Source: Elusimicrobiota bacterium (lineage in GTDB: Bacteria > Elusimicrobiota > Elusimicrobia > Elusimicrobiales > UBA9959). Taken from it: DNA of 64,000 nucleotides. The stretch's first letter is position 1, and the number at the start of each line of letters is the position of its first letter. The stretch is taken from contig JACQYT010000109.1 in assembly GCA_016208085.1 (NCBI GenBank), positions 1 to 64,000 on the forward strand, read 5' to 3'. The notes under the pieces are model-generated. The model saw only the letters and a program-made list of their open reading frames with translations, did no database searches and had not been told where the DNA came from. This document shows, piece by piece, positions 52,888 through 60,067 of this stretch. The translations under genes and the position numbers were made by a program.

Positions 52888-53513
52888 ATTTCGTGCCTGA
52901 TGATGTTCACCTCTATGCGCCGGTTGGAGGAACGGCCCTCCGGCGTGTCGTTTGATTTCACGGGCTTGAATTCCCCATACCCGACGGCTGAAAGTTTTTC
53001 AGGGGCTATCCCCTGCCCAAGAAAATACTTCAGCACCGAAAAAGCGCGCGCGGCGGAAAGTTCCCAGTTGGATTTAAACCTGGTGTGTTTGCCGAGCGGC
53101 CGGTCGTCGGTGTGCCCCTCTATCTGCACGGGATTGGGCAGATTGTTGAAAACATCAACCAGCATTTTAAGGTGCGGGAGGGACGAGGGCTTAAGACGGT
53201 CGTTGCCCGGCTCAAACAGGATAGGGTCCGCGAATTTTATGGTTATCTTATTCGCCGAGATCTCCACCGTGGCTATCTGCTGTATGCCCTTCTTGGGGTC
53301 AAAAAGCTTTTCGGTGGTTTTGGTGTCCAGGCCGAACTCATCCTCTACGGCTTTCTTTATGAACTGGGGGGCGATATCTTTGGTGCTGTACAAAGTGAAC
53401 AGCATCATGAAAAATATCATCAGATAGCTCATCATATCGCCGTAGGTTATAGCCCACAAAGCGCCGCGGTTAAGCTCGTTTTCCAGTTCGTCTTCTCTTT
53501 CGTAAAAGCGCAT
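52884..53513 (-). CDS. motB: MotB-like stator subunit with OmpA domain
   Basis: One membrane helix near the N-terminus (WAITYGDMMSYLMIFFMMLF) contains the ion-channel Asp of MotB. A plug or linker follows, then an OmpA-type peptidoglycan-binding domain (IEGHTDDRPLGKHTRF; NWELSAARAFSVLKYFLG; SNRRIEVNI). I start it at 53513 (MRFYERED). The upstream frame runs through CCCTATA heptamers and may or may not be translated. An out-of-frame ATG overlapping the motA stop reads into the same heptamers. The order motA, motB, kinase suggests one operon. Confidence 0.92.
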   Translation of the reverse strand: MRFYEREDELENELNRGALWAITYGDMMSYLMIFFMMLFTLYSTKDIAPQFIKKAVEDEFGLDTKTTEKLFDPKKGIQQIATVEISANKITIKFADPILFEPGNDRLKPSSLPHLKMLVDVFNNLPNPVQIEGHTDDRPLGKHTRFKSNWELSAARAFSVLKYFLGQGIAPEKLSAVGYGEFKPVKSNDTPEGRSSNRRIEVNIIRHEI

Positions 53514-53582
53514 AAAATCAGGGTACGGCAGGGTATAGGGTATAGGGTTTAGGGTATAGGGTAAAAACAAATAGAAAAATAT

Positions 53583-54362
53583 TCATAATCCCTTTTTGGG
53601 GGGCGGGGCTTTGGCCGCCGCTTCAAACTGATAACCGCGCAGATGTATTTCTATCAAATGGGGGGTCTTGCCGGACATGATGTCTATGACGCCTTCAAGC
53701 AGCAATTGCAGCACCAGGGTCTCTTCCATGGCCCTGAGGCGTATTTTATTGGCCACAGGCACGAAAACCAGGTTTGAAAGGGCGATGCCGAAAAACGCCG
53801 AGCTGATGGCTGTCGCCATGGATGGACCGATCTTCGCCGGGTCGAGATTGCCTAAACTCTGGATGATGCCGAAAAGCGTGCCGATAAGGCCGAACATCGG
53901 CGACAGGACGCTCATAGTGCGGTAGAAGTTGGAATCTTCCTGTATGTCCAGGCGCCGGCGCCGTATCTCTTCTTCAAGTATGTTCCTGGTTTCCTGCGAT
54001 TGGGCGCTTACCATGGCGACGCTTACCGCCCTTTTCAGGAAACCGCCGGCAAAACGGCCGTCCACGTTGGTAAGCGCCATTATGCCGCCCTGCTTCTGGG
54101 CGGTATCGCTTAACTGGACCACGGTCCTCACGCACTCATCCACGCCGGGCATTGATGCCTTGAGGAAAATATCAACAAGAGCTCTGGCGCCCGACAGGAA
54201 CCTTTTATATGAGGTATTGATAACTGCGGCGGCGAGAGTCCCGCCCACCACGATTACGATGCCGTGCAGATTCAGCAGCTTGGCGGCTATGCCCGAGGTG
54301 CCGATACCCCAGGTCATGATAACGGCGCCCAGCGTAAAACCGACTATCGTCATTATATCCAT
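53583..54362 (-). CDS. motA: MotA-like stator subunit
   Basis: Proton- or sodium-channel protein of the MotA/ExbB superfamily with four membrane helices. Family features are MDIMTIVGFTLGAVIMTWG at the start, NFYRTMSVLSPMFGLIGTLFG around helix 3, and LVFVPVANKIRLRAMEE at the end of helix 4. Length (259 aa) fits MotA. With MotB it would turn ion flow into movement, and in flagella it acts on FliG. Here the only FliG-like partner is the fusion protein at 45344. Confidence 0.93.
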   Translation of the reverse strand: MDIMTIVGFTLGAVIMTWGIGTSGIAAKLLNLHGIVIVVGGTLAAAVINTSYKRFLSGARALVDIFLKASMPGVDECVRTVVQLSDTAQKQGGIMALTNVDGRFAGGFLKRAVSVAMVSAQSQETRNILEEEIRRRRLDIQEDSNFYRTMSVLSPMFGLIGTLFGIIQSLGNLDPAKIGPSMATAISSAFFGIALSNLVFVPVANKIRLRAMEETLVLQLLLEGVIDIMSGKTPHLIEIHLRGYQFEAAAKAPPPKKGL

Positions 54363-54475
54363 AATTTTCCCTCAAAGTTCCGCGAAAATGTCCGTGTCCG
54401 CGGCGCTTTATAAAGTATATACGGCGCATGTTACATAATCTTTACGGAACTATAATATAATACAATATACGGGCG

Positions 54476-54534
54476 GGGGACTGTCCCTATTTACCGGCGA
54501 GCCGCAGGCGAGCGGTAGAATAGGGACTGTCCCC
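54476..54534. repeat. GGGGACTGTCCC bounded hairpin element
   Basis: GGGGACTGTCCCTATT and AATAGGGACTGTCCCC are inverse ends, and the loop has GGCGAGCCGCAGGCGAGC. It ends ten bases before the purB start, in place of a normal ribosome-binding site. The short version lies inside the kinase gene at 43965. Confidence 0.8.
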
Positions 54535-54544
54535 TGGACTAATA

Positions 54545-55924
54545 ATGGATACTCTCAAAGCTATCAGTCCACTGGACGGCAGATACCGCTCTCTCTCGGC
54601 GCCGCTGGCCGCATATTTCAGCGAAAGCGCGCTCCAGCGCCACCGGCTGGAGGTGGAAATCCTGTACTTTTCCCTGTTGTGCGGTTATCCGAAGACCGGC
54701 ATCAGGCGGCTGTCAAAAAAAGAACAGGCCGTTCTCGCCGCCCTCAAAGACCTGGCCGCCGGCGGGGCGCAAAGAATAAAAACGCTTGAAGCCCGGACCA
54801 GGCATGATGTAAAAGCCGCGGAATATTTCATAAAGGAAAAGCTCTCGCGCACTACGCTGAAAGACCTCGCTGAATTCGTCCATTTCGCCCTTACCTCGGA
54901 AGATATAAATAATTTCGCCTACGCGCTTATACTGTCGCGGTCCTTAAGCGCCGTGATGCTGCCGGCCCTGGGAGAACTGCTCTCGGAACTCAAACTCAGG
55001 GCAAAGCTCTACGCCGAAGTCCCGCTGCTCGCGCGCACCCACGGCCAGCCCGCCGTCGGCACCACTTTCGGCAAGGAATTCGCCGTTTTCGCGGCCCGGC
55101 TCCAGAAACAGATAAACTCGCTGGAGAGGACGGAACTCTCCGTCAAGTTTTCGGGCGCGGCGGGCAATTACAACGCCCACCTGGCGGCTTATCCGGCGAT
55201 AGACTGGCCGGCTTTTTCGGCGAAGATGACCGCCGCGGCCAACAAGGGGCTGGCGATAAAACTGGTCTTAAATCCCGCCGCCACCCAGATAGATCCGCAC
55301 GACACTTACGCCGAACTTTTTGACGCGTTAAGAAGGACCAATACAGCGCTGCTGGATCTCGCCCAGGACATGTGGCGCTACATCAGCTCTGACCTGGTTA
55401 TCCAGAAGAACCTGGCGGGCGAAATCGGCTCGTCCACGATGCCGCAAAAAATAAACCCCATACAGTTCGAGAACGCGGAGGGCAACCTCGGCCTTGCGAA
55501 TGCCCTGTTTTCTTTCTTTTCGGCCAAACTGCCGGTCTCGCGGCTTCAGCGGGACCTCTCCGATTCCACCGTGGAACGTAATTTCGGGACGGCCTTCGCG
55601 CACAGCCTGCTCGCCTGGCGTTCGCTCGCCGAGGGCCTGCGGCGCTCGGAAATAAACGCCGGCGCAGCCGCCGAAGAGCTTGAGAACCACCCGGAAATTT
55701 ACGCCGAAGCTTTGCAGACGGTTCTGCGGCGCGAAGGTTTTAAAAATCCGTATGAAGCCCTCAAAGAACTTACGCGCGGCCGCAAGATCACGCGCGCGGA
55801 CCTCAAAGATTTTATCGGCCGGCTGGCAGTAAGGAAAAAAGTTAAAAAAGAGCTTTTGGCGCTTATCACCGGACCCTACACCGGCCTGGCGGCGGAAATA
55901 GCCCGGAAAATAGGAAGGAGTTAA
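54545..55924 (+). CDS. purB: Adenylosuccinate lyase
   Basis: The enzyme splits adenylosuccinate to AMP and SAICAR to AICAR in purine synthesis. The fumarase-superfamily signature GSSTMPQKINPIQFENAEG holds the catalytic Ser on the flexible loop. The early SPLDGRYRSLSAPL start and RTHGQPAVGTTFGKE match the E. coli-type PurB. Length (459 aa) is standard. No ribosome-binding site is visible because a palindromic repeat ends just before the ATG. purA follows, so the AMP branch is encoded together. Confidence 0.96.
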   Translation: MDTLKAISPLDGRYRSLSAPLAAYFSESALQRHRLEVEILYFSLLCGYPKTGIRRLSKKEQAVLAALKDLAAGGAQRIKTLEARTRHDVKAAEYFIKEKLSRTTLKDLAEFVHFALTSEDINNFAYALILSRSLSAVMLPALGELLSELKLRAKLYAEVPLLARTHGQPAVGTTFGKEFAVFAARLQKQINSLERTELSVKFSGAAGNYNAHLAAYPAIDWPAFSAKMTAAANKGLAIKLVLNPAATQIDPHDTYAELFDALRRTNTALLDLAQDMWRYISSDLVIQKNLAGEIGSSTMPQKINPIQFENAEGNLGLANALFSFFSAKLPVSRLQRDLSDSTVERNFGTAFAHSLLAWRSLAEGLRRSEINAGAAAEELENHPEIYAEALQTVLRREGFKNPYEALKELTRGRKITRADLKDFIGRLAVRKKVKKELLALITGPYTGLAAEIARKIGRS

Positions 55925-55993
55925 GGGTCCCGGGCGAAGGGTTTAACCCTAAAAACCTTAACGCCTAAAACCCTTTCTCCTTGCGGAGGACAC

Positions 55994-56951
55994 ATGCCCG
56001 TTGACATAATCGTGGGCGCCCAGGCCGGCGACGAAGGCAAAGGCAAGATTTGCGCCTACCTGGCCTACAAAGGCAATTACCAGTACGCCATAAAGGTGGG
56101 CGGTCCCAACGCCGGGCATACGCAAACTGGTCCTCGGCGCCGGCACCTACATAATAACCGACTGGCTTTTAAAGGAAATGGCGCAAACCCGCTCAGGCGG
56201 CCGCCTTATAATAGACCCCGGCGCCGTGGTGATCACTCCTCAGCAGATGGAAAAGGAACGGGGCGACGCCCGCATGATGAAGAGCATCGGCAGCGTGGGC
56301 ACGGGCCTGGGCGAAGCCGTAAAAGAGCGCATTGAAAGGAAGCCGATAAAGTTCGCGAAGGACGACCCCAGGCTCAAGCCCTATGTCAGGGAAGTTACCG
56401 GGCTCCTTAATAAATCCCTGCAGAGAGGCGCCGAGATACTTCTGGAGGGCACCCAGGGCATGAAACTCTCTCTGCTGCACGGGGAATACCCTTATGTCAC
56501 CTCAAGGGACACCACCGCCTCCACCTTCCTGGCCGAGGCGGGCCTGGGCCCGAAATACGTGCGCGACGTTTACGCTATATTCAAGCCTTATGTCAGCAGG
56601 GTGGGCCCGGGCCCGCTTGAGAACGAGGTCAGGGACCAGGCTGCGCTGAACGTTCATCATACCAGGGGCCGGGAAGTGGGCTCGGTCAGCGGGCGTTTAA
56701 GGCGCATAGGCGCCTTTGAGGAGCGCACGGCTTTCAGGAGCATCTCCATAAATTCCGCCACCAAACTGGCGGTAACTCATATAGACACTTTTAAAGGCAA
56801 CGCCGCCGCCAGAACAAGCGCGCAGTTCACCCCGGACGCAAAAGCCTTCATTAAAAAAATAAGAGACCTTTCAAAAATATACCCGTACCCGTCGCTCGCC
56901 CTTATCTCCTACGGCCCGGGTCTGCTGGATGTTATAGACTTAAGAATGTAG
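55994..56951 (+). pseudogene. purA: Adenylosuccinate synthetase with internal deletion and frameshift
   Basis: The reading starts MPVDIIVGAQAGDEGKGK and continues to GGPNAGHT at 56122. The next family residues (KLVLGAG) appear one base out of frame at 56124. In the short PurA branch (known from archaea) about 22 residues stand between these points, so about 65 bases seem to be missing. Downstream the second frame is intact to IDLRM: ILLEGTQGMKLSLLHGEYP, VTSRDTTAS, SVSGRLRRIGAFEE, and HIDTFKG. The GDEGKGK loop has Ala where Trp is usual. GGAGG precedes the ATG. Because purA is needed for AMP synthesis, an assembly error is as likely as true loss. Confidence 0.85.
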
Positions 56952-57016
56952 CGGCGGGCGTAAGCCCGCGAGGATAGCTTAAGAATGTAGCGGCGGGCGT
57001 AAGCCCGCGAGGATAA
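56939..57016. repeat. 39-bp tandem repeat with TGTAGCGG hairpin
   Basis: Two copies, 39 bases apart, of CTTAAGAATGTAGCGGCGGG followed by CGTAAGCCCGCGAGGATA. Each holds the hairpin GCGGGCGTAAGCCCGC. The first copy includes the purA stop. The TGTAGCGG start is shared with elements at 21564 and 27476. Confidence 0.88.
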
Positions 57017-57037
57017 CGCTATATCAAGGAGCCAGTC

Positions 57038-58192
57038 ATGGATTATTTACTTACCGAACAGCAGACGATGATACGCGATCTCGCAAAAAAGATAGCCGAT
57101 GAGAAGATAAAGCCGGTCGCGGCTCATTATGATGAGACCGAAGAGTTCGCCTGGCCGATAATGAAAATCCTGGCCGACAGCGATCTTTTCGGCATCTATA
57201 TACCGGAACAATTCGGCGGCCTGGGCGGCGGCGTTATGGACATGTGCCTCGTAACCGAGGAGTTGTCCCGGGCCTGCGCGGGCATAGCGCTGGGCTACGC
57301 CGGCACGGGCCTGGGCGCCTTCCCGATATTGCTTTATGGTTCGGACGACCAGAAGAAAAAGTTCCTGCCCGACATAGCCAGAGGCAGGCGGCTCGCCGCG
57401 TTCTGCATAACCGAAGCCGGCGCCGGGTCGGATGCGGGCTCGATAAAGACTACCGCCAGAAAAGAGGGCGACCGCTACCTCCTGAACGGAACCAAGCAGT
57501 GGATAACCAACGCCGGAGAGGCCGAAGTATACACGGTCATAGCGCTGACCGACAAAACCAGGGGCGCCAGAGGCGCAAGCGCTTTCATCGTTGAAAAAGG
57601 CGCCGGGGGCATGGATTTCGGAAAGAAGGAAAAGAAGCTGGGAATACGCGCCTCGGCCACGCGGGAGGTTATCTTCACCGACTGTGAAGTCCCCGCCGCG
57701 AACCTGATTTCCAAAGAGGGGATGGGCTTTATCATCGCGATGAAGACGCTGGACAGCGCCAGGCCCGGGGTGGGGGCGCAGGCGGTCGGCATAGCGCAGG
57801 GCGCGCTTGACCACGCCGTGGAATACGCCAGGACGCGCGTCCAGTTCGATCAGCCCATCTCCAATTTCCAGGGCATCCAGCACCTGCTGGCCGATATGGG
57901 CACGCAGGTGGAGGCGGCGCGCGCGCTGGTCTACGCGACGGCCCGCATGATAGACTCGGGCGCGAAGTCCGTGGCGAAGGAATCCGCCATGTCAAAGCTT
58001 TTCGCCAGCGACGTCGCGATGAAGGTTGCCGTAGACGTCGTCCAGATCTTCGGTGGCTACGGCTACATGAGGGACTACCCGGTGGAAAAATACCTGCGCG
58101 ACGCCAAGATCACGCAGATCTACGAGGGCACGAACCAGATCCAGCGCAACATCATAGCGGCGAACATGATAAAGGAAGCGCTGAAGCGCTGA
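57038..58192 (+). CDS. Acyl-CoA dehydrogenase
   Basis: This FAD enzyme oxidises acyl-CoA at the alpha-beta bond, or works in reverse in butyrate-type pathways, passing electrons to ETF. Typical are FCITEAGAGSDAGS (FAD/substrate loop), KQWITNAGEAEVY, and QIFGGYGYMRDYPVEKYLRDAKITQIYEGTNQIQR, here split as GGYGYMRDYPVEKYLRD and IYEGTNQIQR with the catalytic Glu. Length (384 aa) is standard. SD AAGGAG lies before the ATG. It is followed by etfB and etfA, which supports an electron-transfer module. Chain-length preference is unknown. Confidence 0.96.
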   Translation: MDYLLTEQQTMIRDLAKKIADEKIKPVAAHYDETEEFAWPIMKILADSDLFGIYIPEQFGGLGGGVMDMCLVTEELSRACAGIALGYAGTGLGAFPILLYGSDDQKKKFLPDIARGRRLAAFCITEAGAGSDAGSIKTTARKEGDRYLLNGTKQWITNAGEAEVYTVIALTDKTRGARGASAFIVEKGAGGMDFGKKEKKLGIRASATREVIFTDCEVPAANLISKEGMGFIIAMKTLDSARPGVGAQAVGIAQGALDHAVEYARTRVQFDQPISNFQGIQHLLADMGTQVEAARALVYATARMIDSGAKSVAKESAMSKLFASDVAMKVAVDVVQIFGGYGYMRDYPVEKYLRDAKITQIYEGTNQIQRNIIAANMIKEALKR

Positions 58193-58197
58193 AGAAG

Positions 58198-58953
58198 GTG
58201 CCGAACACCACGGACGTCAGGATAGACCCGGTGACGAACACGCTTATCCGGGAAGGGGTGGAGAGCGTCATAAACCCGTTTGACGCTTACGCGATAGAGG
58301 AAGCCGTCCGCCTAAAAGAGCGCCTCGGCGGAAAGGTCACGGTCCTCACTATGGGCCCTCCGCAGGCCGAGACTGCGCTGAAAGAAGCGCTCTCCCTGGG
58401 CTGCGACGAGGCCGTCCTTTTGAGCGACAGGAAGTTCGCCGGCTCCGACACCTGGGCCACCAGCTACACGCTCGCGGCCGCGATACGCAAGCTCGGGGGT
58501 TTTGACGCCATCCTGTGCGGAAAACAGGCCTCCGACGGGGACACCGCGCAGGTCGGCCCCGGAATCTCCACGCACCTGGATATTCCGCAGGTCACTTATG
58601 TAAAAAAAATAGCGGAGATCTCCGCCGCCGGGGCCTTGGTGGAGCGCATGACCGAAGAGGGCTATGACTCTGTCGAAACTCCGTTGCCGTGCCTGTTCAC
58701 CGTGGTCAAAGAAATAAATACGCCGCGCCTGCCGTCATTAAAAGGCCTGATGAAGGCCAAGTCCGCAAAAATAACCAGATGGACCGCCGACGACCTCGGG
58801 GCGGAGCCGGAGGCGCTGGGGCTCGACGGCTCCCCCACGCGGGTGATCAATATCTTTACGCCCGAGCCGAGAAAAGGCGGCGAACTGCTTAAAGGCGCCA
58901 CAGCGGACGTTGCCGGAGAGCTGGTGGAATTATTAAAGGACATAGTGATGTAA
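58198..58953 (+). CDS. etfB: Electron transfer flavoprotein beta subunit, N-terminus missing
   Basis: EtfB binds AMP or, in bifurcating types, FAD, and accepts electrons. The chain reads VPNTTDVRIDPVTNTLIREG at its start, while family members begin about ten residues earlier with a beta strand ending CVKxVP. The frame before GTG 58198 runs back into the dehydrogenase end, and no good start exists. GKQASDGDTAQVGPGIS and the ending ELVELLKDIVM are normal. About 25-30 bases of coding sequence seem to be lost between the two genes. Otherwise the protein is of normal length (251 aa). Confidence 0.88.
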   Translation: MPNTTDVRIDPVTNTLIREGVESVINPFDAYAIEEAVRLKERLGGKVTVLTMGPPQAETALKEALSLGCDEAVLLSDRKFAGSDTWATSYTLAAAIRKLGGFDAILCGKQASDGDTAQVGPGISTHLDIPQVTYVKKIAEISAAGALVERMTEEGYDSVETPLPCLFTVVKEINTPRLPSLKGLMKAKSAKITRWTADDLGAEPEALGLDGSPTRVINIFTPEPRKGGELLKGATADVAGELVELLKDIVM

Positions 58954-58962
58954 CTGAATAAT

Positions 58963-60066
58963 ATGGCGGGTTCAATAACCATCTTCCTGGACAGGTGCAA
59001 CGGCTGTACGCTCTGCGTGAAAGCGTGCCCGTTCGACGCCATACACATGGCCAACAAAAAAGCCGTGATAGACATGGCAAAGTGCACGCTCTGCGGCGCG
59101 TGCGTGGAAGTCTGCGAACTCAACGCCATAGAGCTGAAGAAAGACGCAGGCGTAAAAAAAGACCTTTCCCTGTATAAAGACGTCTGGGTTTTCTGCGAGC
59201 AGAAAAAGGGCGTCATCCAGTCCATCTCCTTTGAGCTGCTCGGGGAGGGGAGAAAGCTCGCCGACAAGCTGGGCGTCAAGCTCTGCGCGGTCATGCTGGG
59301 AAGCGCCGTAGAGTCCAGGATAGCGGAGCTGGCGGAGCGCGGAGCGGATAAAATATATATCGCGGACCATCCCGCATTACAATCCTTTCAGGACGACCCG
59401 TACACGGAAGTGTTGGTGAAGCTGGCCGAAGAATATCTGCCGGAGATAATCCTTTGCGGCGCCACCGTTATCGGCAGAAGCCTGGTGTCGCGCGTCGCGG
59501 TCAGGCTAAACGCCGGGCTCACCGCCGACTGCACCGCTCTGGACATCGCCGAAAAGGAGCGGCTGCTGCTGCAGACGCGCCCGGCGTTCGGCGGCAATAT
59601 CATGGCCGTCATCATAACGCCGAACCACAGGCCGCAGATGGCCACGGTCCGGCACAAGGTCATGAAAGAAGCCGCCATAGACAAAGCCCGCAAGGCCGAA
59701 GTTATAAGGAAAAACTACCCGGATGAGGTGATGAAGTCGCGCACCAGGCTGGTGGATATAGTGGCGGAAATAGAGGAGACGGTCAACCTGGCGGAGGCCG
59801 ACATAGTCGTGTCCGGCGGCCGGGGACTGGGGGGGCCTGAGAATTTCGCGATGATACGGGAGCTGGCCAAGACGCTTAACGGGGCGGTGGGGGCGTCACG
59901 GGCGGCGGTTGACGCGGACTGGATACCGTATTCGCACCAGGTGGGGCAGACCGGCAAGACGGTGGTCCCGAAGCTTTACCTCGCCTGCGGTATTTCGGGG
60001 CAGATCCAGCATCTGATAGGTGATGAAGGCCGGAAAGTCCCTGACCCCCGATTTCAAGGAGAATAA
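58963..60066 (+). CDS. etfA: ETF alpha subunit with N-terminal ferredoxin domain, C-terminus lost
   Basis: Residues about 1-60 are a two-cluster ferredoxin domain (CNGCTLCVKACPF and CTLCGACVEVC). This fusion is known from CarE of the caffeyl-CoA reductase complex and related bifurcating ETFs. The usual EtfA core follows (GRSLVSRVAVRLNAGLTADC, TRPAFGGNIMA, GRGLGGPENF). The FAD loop reaches CGISGQIQHLIG at about residue 353. Then only DEGRKVPDPRFQGE follows before the stop. The expected next motif (NKDPEAPIF and about 45 residues) is absent. The break lies near 60020, where cas12b sequence begins two bases after the stop. Confidence 0.88.
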   Translation: MAGSITIFLDRCNGCTLCVKACPFDAIHMANKKAVIDMAKCTLCGACVEVCELNAIELKKDAGVKKDLSLYKDVWVFCEQKKGVIQSISFELLGEGRKLADKLGVKLCAVMLGSAVESRIAELAERGADKIYIADHPALQSFQDDPYTEVLVKLAEEYLPEIILCGATVIGRSLVSRVAVRLNAGLTADCTALDIAEKERLLLQTRPAFGGNIMAVIITPNHRPQMATVRHKVMKEAAIDKARKAEVIRKNYPDEVMKSRTRLVDIVAEIEETVNLAEADIVVSGGRGLGGPENFAMIRELAKTLNGAVGASRAAVDADWIPYSHQVGQTGKTVVPKLYLACGISGQIQHLIGDEGRKVPDPRFQGE

Positions 60067-60067
60067 A

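Noticed and set aside
53514-53582. N-terminal extension of MotB through heptamer repeats, or a separate 22-codon signal-like peptide overlapping the motA stop
   Set aside because: No ribosome-binding site is visible and MotB homology begins at 53513. It is noted as possible but not called as a gene.
56939-57016. 39-bp direct repeat as a CRISPR array
   Set aside because: Two directly adjacent copies with no variable spacers, and the TGTAGCGG hairpin belongs to a dispersed repeat family.
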